From positions 310,001 to 374,000 of the forward strand of contig OY744461.1 of the NCBI GenBank assembly GCA_963556145.1: a stretch of 64,000 bases of DNA, given 5' to 3'. How positions within the stretch are numbered: the first letter of the stretch is position 1; every line of letters begins with the position of its first letter. Under the pieces are notes generated by a model. The model did not search any database. It was given only the letters and a program-made list of their open reading frames with translations, and was not told the origin of the DNA. Shown piece by piece: positions 54,872 to 64,000 of the stretch. Source of the DNA: Hygrocybe punicea (lineage: Eukaryota; Basidiomycota; Agaricomycetes; Agaricales; Hygrophoraceae). The position numbers and the translations under genes are program-made.

Positions 54872-57800
54872 ATGCTAACAAAGTTCGAGTCGAAGAGTCA
54901 CCGCGTAAAGGGTATGTTTACGATCTGCGCAGTCTTCAAGCGTGACCAATACCCATTGCAGGATTGGCATTCCATCCTACCCAACCTCTCCTCGCGGCTA
55001 GCTTACACAACGGAAGCGTTCAGTTGTGGAATTATCGTATGGGCGTACTCGTAGACCGATTTGAGGAACATGAAGGCATGTCGCAACATATATGACGGGG
55101 AATTTACTCCATCCTGATTGATTCACATAGGTCCAGTGCGAGGTGTTGCTATTCATCCCACCAGGGCTCTATTGGCTACCGGAGGCGACGACTATAAGAT
55201 CAAGGTCTGGGGTGAGCCTCGTCTTGATTTGCTTCACACCAAGGTCTGACTTGATTCAGACCTCAAGCCTCAAAGTAGGCGGTGTCTCTTCACATTGCAT
55301 GGACATTTGGATTACGTTCGCTCCGTCCAATTCCACCACGAAATGCCCTGGATTGTGAGTTGTCCTTTTCATTGTGTAACAATTGCTTATTTTCGAGCAA
55401 AAGATGTCCGCCTCTGATGACCAAACCATCCGCATATGGAATAGCACGTCTCGCAACTGCATTGCTATTCTTACCGGTCATTCTCACTTCGTCATGTCAG
55501 CCCAATTTCACCCAAAAGACGATCTTGTTGTTTCAGCCTCCATGGATCAGACCGTGCGAGTATGGGATATATCAGGTCTACGCAAAGGCACACCAAATGC
55601 AGGACCCGGCAATTTTGAGACCTTTGACACTTTCTCCACCGTCAAGTATGTTCTAGAAGGACACGATCGTGGCGTCAACCACGCCATGTTCCACCCTTCA
55701 CTTCCTTTAGTTATATCGGCTGCTGACGATAGGGTCATAAAAATATGGAGAATGAGCGAGACGAAGGCGTGGGAGGTCGATTCGTGCCGGGGCCATTTCA
55801 ATAATGTTTCTAGTGCTCTATTTCATCCGAAGCATGAGTTGATTGTGTCTTGCGGAGAGGACAAAACGGTTCGAGTGTGGGATCTGGCCAAAAGGACCGC
55901 GATTCAGACGTTTAGGAGAGAGCATGATCGTTTTTGGGTTCTGGCTGCCCATCCTCAACTGAATCTCTTTGCTGCTGGTGTGTTTTTCCTTCCTTCGTTT
56001 CGCAGCTGAGCTAACCAATCCGGGATAATGATCAACAGGGCACGATAGTGGTCTTATTGTGTTCAAATTGGAACGCGAGAGGCCTGCATTTGCTGTTCAC
56101 CAAGACACACTGTACTACACCCGAGACAAATACGTCCGCGCATTCGATTTCAACACTGGTTCGGACATTGGTTTGTTGAGCGTGCGCAAGTTTGGAAGCC
56201 CATATGTCCCGCCAAGAACGCTGAGCTTCAACCCGGCGGAACGCGCAGTCATCCTCACCATTTCGTCAGATAATGGAATATTCGAGTTGACTAGTCTCCC
56301 GACGCAAGCGCAGGGAGAAGTAAAAGATTCTTCTGTGGATGGGAAGAAAGGTAACGGGCAGAGTGCTATTTTTGTTGCGAGAAATAGGTTTGCGGTATTG
56401 AATAAAACTACACAGGTTAAGTTTCACTGTGCTCGCACATAGGTCTTCATCTGACGTGCGCACAACAGCTCATTGAGGTTCGGGACCTCTCAAATTCCGT
56501 CGTCAAAACCATCAAACCGCCCGTGCAGACTAATGAGATTTTCTATGGAGGCACTGCCAGTCTCATCTTGAGCTCCACCTCTTCTGTCGTGCTTTATGAT
56601 ATTCAACAACAAAAGACCGTTGCAGAGGTAAACAGTCCACCTGTGAAATATGCCATATGGAGTGGGGACGGATCGTTGGTGGCTTTGATGAGCAAGCACA
56701 GTACGTCTTGCTTTTCGATCCCTTATCGCTGTCTTATCCTGTTTTGGTGTTCTACTTTCCCTTTTAGCTATTACCATTGCAAACAAGAATTTCTCCCAGC
56801 ATTGCCTCATTCATGAAACCATCCGAATCAAGTCAGGCGCATGGGACGACACAGGCGTTTTTATATTTTCCACACTCAACCACGTCAAATATTGTCTATC
56901 ACAAGGGTACGTTAGCATGCCGCCTGGCGTCACGACTCTTCGTAATCTGAATTTGTAATTTAGCGATCATGGTGTCATCTGCACTCTCGATAACCCCGTC
57001 TACTTGACCCGAATCAAAGGCAAAACGATACATTGCCTCGATCGCTCGGCACGCCCGCGTACTATCACCTTTGATCCAACGGAATATCGCTTCAAGCTCG
57101 CACTGCTGCGTAATAATCACGAGGAGATGCTACATATCATTCGGACGTCAACCCTTCTTGGCCAGAGTATAATTGCTTACTTGCAGCAAAAAGGATTCCC
57201 GGAGGTGAGGCATATCTGCCTTCTAGTGTGAGATTGATTTGACTCTGGTGGCAGATTGCCCTGCATTTCGTCCAAGATAACAACACGCGTTTTGATCTTG
57301 CCATCGAGTGTGGTAATCTCGACGTTGCGATGGAAACAGCCAAAGCTATCGAACGGCCCGAATGTTGGGAACGACTGGCGCAGCAAGCACTGAAGCAAGG
57401 CAATCATACAGTTCGTAGACTTGTTGATGCCATGATTTATTAATCTTCTCATGCTTCGTTGTACCCTGTAGATCGTCGAAAAAGCTTACCAGCAAACTAA
57501 GAATTTTGACCGGCTATCCTTCCTGTACCTTGCGACCGGCAGCACTGAAAAATTGTCCAAGATGCAAAAAATTGCGGAAGCGAGAGGCGACCCCATGTCG
57601 AGGTTTCACAATGCATTGTATGCGGGTGACGTGCGTGGCCGCATTGCTGTTTTGCGCGAAGTTGGACTTCGTGAGTGGATCATCGTATTTCTTTCGCGTT
57701 CTCCCGCTAATGCCTCTCGTTAGATCCTTTGGCGTATATCACAGCCAAGACGAATGGATTGGATGACCTGGCCGACGAAATCCTGGAAGCCGCTGGCCTC

Positions 57801-59273
57801 ACTTCATCTGATATCGATGACGTACCGTCATTTGTTTCATCAAATCTGAAGCTGCCTTCGGTCGTTACTTCCACAGCAAACCTTAATTGGCCGTCTGTAT
57901 CTGCCGGTGAGAATTTTTTCGATCGCGCCCTGGCGAACGGCAAGTTGGAAGTGGGTCTGGACGTTCCACATGTCAACGGCATCGATGTTACCGGTACTGC
58001 AGCATCTTCGGCTTTGGACGCCTGGGCCAAGGAGGAAGAAGTACACGACGAGATTGATCCAGAAGCAGGCGGATGGGAACTTGACGCTGATGTGGGGGTT
58101 ACCCAACAAAATCCAGTTGAGGAGAGCACTGTTATTGAGGACGAGGACATGGGGGCTGGTGCCACGCCTGGTCCCAGCGAGATGGTGTTTTGGGTTCGTA
58201 ATTCACCTTTTGCAGCTGACCACGTCGCTGCTGGATCATTTGACACGGCAATGCAGGTAAGTGGGTGATGAGAGAAAGAAGCCAAATGGCTGATTACTAT
58301 GACCCTTCGCCCCAGCTCCTCAATGGTCAATTTGGAGTCGTGAATTTTACCTTGCTCAAGCCACAATTTCTATCAATCTACCGATCGTCGCATACATTCC
58401 TTTCACCTTTAGCCTCAATACCACCTCTGCAACTAAATATCCGACGCAACCCCACAGAGTCATCACCAGGCCGGGTGCTTCCTGTTGTTGCGCGTTCATT
58501 GTCGTCTATTCGAGCTGAGCTTTCGGAAGGTTACCGATTTGTGTCCGGAAACAAACTTATGGATGCCCACACGACATTCCGTGCTGTTCTGCGAGCTCTG
58601 TTGTTGATTGCAGTCACATCTGATGATGAAGCTAAATTGGTGAGTAGATAAACGTGCCTTTTGGACGAGGTGGCAGACTGACTTTGGCACTTTCACTTAG
58701 TGGCGGGACACAGTCACTGCGGCACGGGAGTACTTGCTTGGTGTCTCAATCGAGCTCGAGCGACGGCACGTTGCACAAGAGACACCTGACAACATCCAGA
58801 GAAGCTTAGAATTGGCAGCATACTTCACTCATTGTCAGCTACAGCCACCGCACATGCAGATTGCTCTGCGAAGTGCTATCGGCGTGTTCGCGAAGGCCAA
58901 TAACCATGCGCATGCCGGCAGATTTGCTAGACGTCTCCTGGAATTGAACCCAGATCCCAAAATCGTTTCCCAAGTTCGTATGTTTACAACTTTATTTGGT
59001 GCTTGTTGCTAATTTCATATTCGTTAACAGGCGCGACAACGCATCACCGCTGCAGACCGGAATCCCACGAATGCAGTCACGATCGCATATGATCCACTCT
59101 CTGAATTCGCCATTTGTGCTGCGAGTTATACCCCTATATACCTAGGTTCTCCTTCAGTCCGTTGTCCGTACACCGACGCGTCGTATTTGCCGGAGTTCAA
59201 GGGCAAACTAGATCCCCTCACAGAACTAACGGAGATTGGTGCCATCTGTTCTGGGCTGCCCGCACCACGATGA
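54872..59273 (+). CDS. COP1: Coatomer subunit alpha (alpha-COP)
   Basis: Alpha subunit of the COPI coat, which forms vesicles for Golgi-to-ER and intra-Golgi transport. Starts [14 protein letters not shown], the family's usual start (an in-frame ATG at 54863 adds three residues). Fifteen exons; introns 54912-54961, 55076-55130, 55212-55259, 55355-55403, 55978-56038, 56416-56468, 56701-56767, 56907-56963, 57205-57254, 57411-57471, 57671-57723, 58257-58315, 58640-58700, 58974-59030. Coding length 3,621 nt (1,206 residues), normal for the family. N-terminal WD40 propeller ([49 protein letters not shown]), COPI WD-associated region, acidic linker, and C-terminal domain ([20 protein letters not shown]). 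Intron 2 has a GC donor (GCATGT). Confidence 0.95.
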
Positions 59274-59306
59274 AGGTCAGGGAGTATTTCTTATACGTAG
59301 AATATC

Positions 59307-60208
59307 ATGTATCACGTGATTGGACAAACTTCCGACGCGAACCTTGTGAACTTGAACGTTGTAGAAACACGACAGCCTGCGCCAATAATGCCGACATCTC
59401 CCTCTCCCAAATGCTCGTCACCTCCTTCGTTCGACGAGGGAAGTGGATCAGGAAACATGTCCCCGTTACCGTCAACTCAAAAACGTTCAATCACTGAAAT
59501 CCTCGGGGAGAAGTTTCCGACTTTCGCTCATCAGTCCATTGTTGGTCCCTTTGAAGAAGAGAGGCAAAGGGATTTAGCATTTCAGAAACGTAAGCATGGC
59601 TTGGAGTACAGGAGTCGCTATATGCGTATTTTTTTTTAACGTGAACGGTTTCCGCCTGCTGCCGCCATGATTTTTTTTTTACTCCTCATTTGTCCTACCC
59701 GCTAAGCTTTTTTTGTTTGTTTTTTGTCCGTTTAGAGTTGACGAAGATGATCATAGAGATCTTTGTTCAAAGCCACGCCTGGGCTTCCGTTCGTGCGACA
59801 CACGACAGGAACACCGCAGCGGCCAAACTCGAAACCCAAATCAATGCTGTGATCAATGTAGAAGCGGAACAAGGCAGGTCTTCAACACCGTTGTTGTTTC
59901 TTCACCTCTCGCTTCTTCAAGTCGTTGGTACGCCCCCCCCATCTTTTCTGATTGGCCATTCCGTTCCCCGCACTCTGTCCTGCTCACAACCACCACCACC
60001 ACCACCACCACCACCACCCCTCCCCTTCCCAAGCCAAACTGGAGCTCATCAGTCCCAAATGCTTAATGCTGACAAAATTTGTGGTTCTTTTTTTTTTTTG
60101 CTTTACTTTCTTTGTTGGAATATTCAAGAGATGACGCGGGAACGCCTCATGGAATTCGTGATGCGAATGAAGGACGCGCTGGCCTCTCTTTCGGGAATGC
60201 TTTTTTGA
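59307..60208 (+). CDS. Uncharacterised small protein
   Basis: Starts MYHVIGQTSDANLVNLNVVE only 33 bp after the coatomer stop. Exon 1 (59307-59589) is Ser/Pro-rich and ends KRSITEILGEKFPTF, then PFEEERQRDLAFQK; exon 2 (59736 to about 59873) gives LTKMIIEIFVQSHAWASVRA and KLETQINAVINVEAEQ; the last exon (60129-60208) gives MTRERLMEFVMRMKDALASL ending SGMLF. About 166 residues, mostly helical in the second half, likely coiled coil. The second intron would need a GC donor (59874) or an extra small exon near 60035; a CCACCA run and poly-T lie in it. No family recognised. Confidence 0.6.
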
Positions 60209-60711
60209 ATGTAGCTCTGGCCCTTTTCTTTCCCCCCTTTGTACGACGACAAGAACTTTGGCAAACGAGGCGACGAAACTCTCTTGTTCTCGGGTGGTTA
60301 TTCTTCAGGCGGCGGACTCGGACTTGGTCCCTCCCATTCTCTCTCTGTTGCTTTCGTATTTCTCTTACTACTCGAGCACATCCAGTCATGCATACAATCG
60401 TGTGTTTTTTTTTTTTTGCGCCATAGTTTGGCGAATTGTAATAATAAAGCTGCCGAATTGATAGCATACAATCCAATGCCAACATGTTGTCCCCATTGCA
60501 AGTCCCTCATAGATTGCAAAATGCTGCAGTACAGTCAAGTTATTTATGTCTTTGTTGATTGCTGCTTCATCGTTGCGCGATAGGCGACTCGACTTGAAGC
60601 TTGAAGCTTGAAGTTGAAGCTTGAAATTGGGAACAACATTTTGAAATAAATATTAGTGTATTTCGTAATATTTGACCACAGTGGACGCGTCACTACTCTC
60701 CCATTATAATT
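60209..60711. other. Intergenic region before RPN3
   Basis: About 500 bp, with a CTTGAAG-type short repeat (60593-60630) and a poly-T run (60407-60417). No gene seen; it should hold the RPN3 promoter. Confidence 0.5.
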
Positions 60712-62533
60712 ATGGCCGACGTTGAAATGAAGCCCAAGGACAGCAAACCAAAAGGCGAGCAGAAAGAGGAAACCGCGACACCGCCTGCCAGTGGCCCACC
60801 ACCACCACCACCACCGTCTGCACTAGCCGAAATAAAATCGAACATCGTCCTCATCGAGAGAGCTGTGTCAACCATCGAGCCTCGCTTCACCCACCGTGTC
60901 CTTCGGTCTTTGACGTCCCTACGAAAGCGGGCAAACGAATCTGTTCTCAGAGACGCCATTGAGGAATTGTATCCCAAAGGTCCCCCCCGTCTTTTTCTTT
61001 TATATTTTATATATTCTTTTTGACTTTGTCTCATCAACATCATTCTTCGATAGACACACCTGTTCAGCTATCTCTCTTATCATGGCTGCCCGCTCCTCCT
61101 CCTCCCGTCGTCGATCAATCCATGGATGTAGACCAGGTCGCCCCACCCGCCACCGTCGAACCAGTACCCGAAGCCGAAATCTACCTCCGTCTTCTCATTT
61201 TACATCACTTGTACGCCTCACCCGGCACGCATGGACAAGCGATAGACCTCGCGCACGAGACCATCGAGAAAATGCAGGCTTTAAATCGGCGAAGCATGGA
61301 TCCTATTGCGGCCAAAGTGTGGTATGCGGTGGAACGAACGTATGAAATTGGTGGGGGACTTGCAGATGTCCGACCGTCAGTTTTTTTTTCTTGTCGTTTT
61401 ACTTTCTTTGATATTTTTCTGCCTGGGGGTCTTTTCCGCTGATCGGGTATATTTTGTAGACTCTTTCTGGCTGCACAGCGGACGGCATCCCTTCGCCACG
61501 ACGATGAGACCCAAGCCTCGCTAATCAATCGGCTGCTGCGCAACTACATTCATTATAGCCTGTACGACCAAGCTGACAAACTCGTATCGAAAACGACGTT
61601 CCCCGCGTCAGCTGGTAACCCTCAGTATGCGCGTTATCACTACTATTTGGGACGAATCAAGGCGGTCCAGTTGAATTACAGCGCAGCCCACGTGAATCTG
61701 CAGCAGGCCATCAGACGTGCACCACAGCCTAAGACGGCCCCTGGATTTTACCAGGCTGTGCACAAATTATTTGTGGTTGTCGAGTTGTTGATGGGAGATA
61801 TACCCGAGCGTGGTTTATTCAGACACCCTGTGCTCGAGCGAGCATTGAGTGCATATTTCGACATCGTCAAAGGTAAAGTAAAACGATTTAATTGATTTCT
61901 CTCGGAACCGCGTTCTTATTATTTGTTGACCGCTTATATATATATAGCTGTACGGACGGGATCGCTGTCGCAATTCCAAGCCACGCTGTCCAAACATGCT
62001 CCACAGTTCGAAATGGACAAGACGTACACTCTGATTGTGCGTCTCCGACAAAACGTGATCAAAACCGGCATCAGGCGGCTCTCGCTCTCATATTCGCGCA
62101 TCTCGTTGCGGGATATCTGTGTCAAGCTCCACCTCGATTCCGAGGAGGACGCCGAGTATATCGTTGGTAAGGCTATTCGAGATGGGGTCATCGAAGGACG
62201 GATAGTTCATGAGAAAGGGTGGATGGAATGCGGAAGCCAGAAGGGTGGGTATGGACCTGAGGTCAGCGAAGTGTTTGCACGGCGTATAGGGTACTGCTTA
62301 GAGCTGCATAATGAAAGCGTCAAGGTACGTTTCCTTTCAAAAGGTTATCTTCGAAATTGACGATTGATCACCATGTTAACCCGGTTTGTCAGGCTATGCG
62401 CTATCCTCTCAACGCGCACCGGAAAGAGCTTGCGGCTGCAGAAGGCGCCCGAGAACGCGAAAAAGAGTTGGCCAAGGGGATACAGGAAGGAGAACTCGAT
62501 AACGGCGAAGGGGGACTCGGTGGTGACTTTTAA
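60712..62533 (+). CDS. RPN3: 26S proteasome regulatory subunit RPN3 (PSMD3)
   Basis: Non-ATPase lid subunit of the 19S proteasome particle, needed to assemble the lid that recognises and deubiquitinates substrates. Start MADVEMKPKDSKPKG at 60712; introns 60980-61053, 61376-61459, 61873-61947 and 62325-62392; 1,521 nt, 506 residues, the usual length. After a Lys/Pro-rich N-terminus: EIKSNIVLIERAVSTIEPRF, AEIYLRLLILHHLY, TPR-like helices (YHYYLGRIKAVQLNYSAAHV), the PCI domain (LSLSYSRISLRDICVKLHLD, AEYIVGKAIRDGVIEGRIVH) and the Rpn3 C-terminal helix (HRKELAAAEGAREREKELAK) ending EGGLGGDF. Intron 1 has an unusual donor followed by a C run (GTCCCCCCC). Confidence 0.95.
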
Positions 62534-63782
62534 CCTGTGCCAATTCACCTTATGGGTTTACCTTGCCCGATATCGTTTGTATATATGAGGTTACTCGGAT
62601 GAACAGGATATCGTTAGAAAGTAGTCTCGGAACCAGCCGTTCTTACTGGTCGGATTCCGAATCGGACTGTCAAAAACAGTGAACTCGACGTGTTCTACAG
62701 CATACCATTGCAAGTGTTTTTGACACTCCGCTCGGTTTCATCCGTCTCGCTGTATAGAACGTCTGGGGACGAGACTAGTTAGAAAGTGGATTCTAATGAG
62801 ATTTTGAGACTGCGCACATATAAACATGGACAACATCGCCATCCAACGCATTCCTCTTCGTCGTCGTCCCACGCGCTGTTTAGACGTACGGAGGTGAGGA
62901 GGGACCCGAATGCGTCAAGTATTAAGCGCCGAACGGAGAACTCGGACGATACAAGGAACATTTGGATTGGCGGTGTGCTGATACGACTGTACGTTGGCAG
63001 TGAATATTAATGGTATCCAATAGGTGACGGGTCTTCCTGACTTGTGACTTGTCTTTCGGAGACTACGGTCACTTGGAGGAATATCGTTGACTCCGGCAGA
63101 ATGAGCCGCGTCATACACGTCGAGGGTTTTTTCCCGCACATGTAACCCGAGGTAACTACCGAAGTAGGGCTATTACAAACCCGTCCAAACATAACGTCAC
63201 ATGGCATGCGTTTGGGCGTGTACGGGCGGGATCAAATATGGTTTTGGGATTGAAGATGGCCATGGCTGGTTTGCCTCCGAGTCGGTCGACGTCGAGGGTT
63301 GATGCACGTCGATGGAGAAGTGGCTTTTCGACCCGGGACCTCTCGCTAGGTAAATCGATAAAGGCTGGCGGCAGTGCACATTTGTTCGACAGTCGCAATG
63401 GTTCGTCCCTGACCGACTCACCGAAGCACGCGGTCATCTCTGTCAAGTTGTGGCTATTCATAACACGGCATACGAAGGTTTTCCTTATGGAACTCAAGCG
63501 TAAGCCTCACAGACCTCACCGCTTTCACCATCTAGTTTAGTGCTTTCCGTTATCAGGCGCAGCAAATAGTGACAACGACTACGCCAACACAATAGAATCC
63601 TGCCATGGTTTCCCACTACCTTCTATCCTTGGACACAGCGTTGGTTCCATAATTTAGGCTGTGTTTACATGGCTTGACTTGGAAGTCGGGTATGAGGCGA
63701 TGAGCTGAGTCAACGAGTTTATAATAAGTAACATGGGTTGACCCGCCCTACCCCACATTCCTCAAGACAATCCATCCCAATC
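62534..63782. other. Intergenic region right of RPN3
   Basis: 1.25 kb with only short chance ORFs on both strands (for example 63238-63540). No repeat or transposon recognised; it likely holds the promoter of the gene starting at 63783. Confidence 0.5.
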
Positions 63783-64000
63783 ATGGCGACTACATCAACC
63801 AGTCCATCGTCCCCAAAGACGCAAGATGGTACTGGTGCATTGGCAGACTCCGGACCTCCGAACGACCCAGATCCCCTTACTGTCCCCGCACCGACCGCCG
63901 ATTCTGCCTCGGGACGTACTATTTTGGCAGATATCGATTCCGGACCTCCGAACGACCCAAATCACCTTACTGTCCCCGCACCGACCGCCGATCCTGCCTC
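63783..64000 (+). CDS. Start of unknown repeat-containing protein, cut by window end
   Basis: ATG at 63783 (MATTSTSPSSPKTQDGTGAL) opens a frame to the window end. It contains two near-identical units DSGPPNDPDPLTVPAPTAD (63850-63906) and DSGPPNDPNHLTVPAPTAD (about 63940-63996), nearly identical at the DNA level too, so the repeat is recent. Pro/Ser/Asp-rich, probably disordered N-terminus. No family can be named from 72 residues. Confidence 0.55.
   Translation, partial: MATTSTSPSSPKTQDGTGALADSGPPNDPDPLTVPAPTADSASGRTILADIDSGPPNDPNHLTVPAPTADPA

Noticed and set aside
63238..63540. Basic 100-residue gene right of RPN3
   Set aside because: Overlapping open frames on both strands, no recognisable motif, no promoter or intron evidence.
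1..64000. tRNA or rRNA genes
   Set aside because: I looked for T-loop and cloverleaf patterns near GGTTC words; the hits are GGTTCA-rich transposon ends, not tRNAs.

Overview
The window looks like an Agaricomycete (mushroom-forming basidiomycete) chromosome. The evidence is short GT-AG introns of about 45-75 bp, compact host genes on the right, and KDZ/CxC, Pogo/Fot, hAT, Ty1/copia and chromodomain Ty3/gypsy elements of the kind that fill these genomes. No species can be named from the sequence alone. Bases 1 to about 52,740 form one nested transposon island. Bases 52,915-64,000 form a tight cluster of intact host genes.

Left island (1-16,866): a decayed hAT transposase; a 1.64-kb solo LTR (family B, TSD AGATT at 1031-1035 and 13234-13238) split by a complete Ty3/gypsy chromovirus (1925-12478, 577-bp LTRs). 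The gypsy is itself split by a 2.9-kb Pogo-type DNA transposon (5639-8538, TA duplication, 25-bp perfect TIRs) and a hAT-type MITE (9354-9822, 8-bp TSD). Removing the insertions restores the pol reading frame exactly. Downstream of pol the gypsy carries an ORF resembling the PUA/ASCH fold and a second ORF that runs into the 3' LTR. A heavily decayed unrecognised gene follows (14.4-16.3 kb).

Middle island (16,867-45,770): a Ty1/copia element (16867-26393, TSD AGAAC, half-tRNA-iMet type primer site) holding a solo LTR of family C, a hAT-type MITE and an unexplained CpG-rich proline-rich repeat gene (19516-21148). Then come a family-B LTR fragment; a gypsy gag split by a 7.7-kb pol-less LTR element of family C with a tRNA-Lys-like primer site, which contains a 1.94-kb mini-LTR element (family D); a family-B LTR inserted in another family-B LTR of opposite orientation, with an assembly gap (39521-39720) flanked by identical 220-bp copies; the 3' end of another copia; and a 4.3-kb unit with long inverted repeats containing an 800-bp near-uninterrupted palindrome.

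Right side: a KDZ-type DNA transposon with two convergent genes (about 45,770-50,495), simple-sequence DNA, a 576-bp hAT-type MITE (52157-52732), then host genes: an XPG/RAD2-family nuclease (minus) divergent from coatomer alpha (plus), a short uncharacterised gene, 26S proteasome subunit RPN3, and the start of an unknown repeat-containing gene running off the end.

A unifying pattern: about thirty in-frame stops in at least six unrelated transposon families are TGA at positions where arginine (CGA) is expected. I found no TAA or TAG of that kind, and one LTR pair shows CGA in one copy and TGA in the other. This points to CpG methylation and deamination, not CpA-type RIP. The host genes are free of it.
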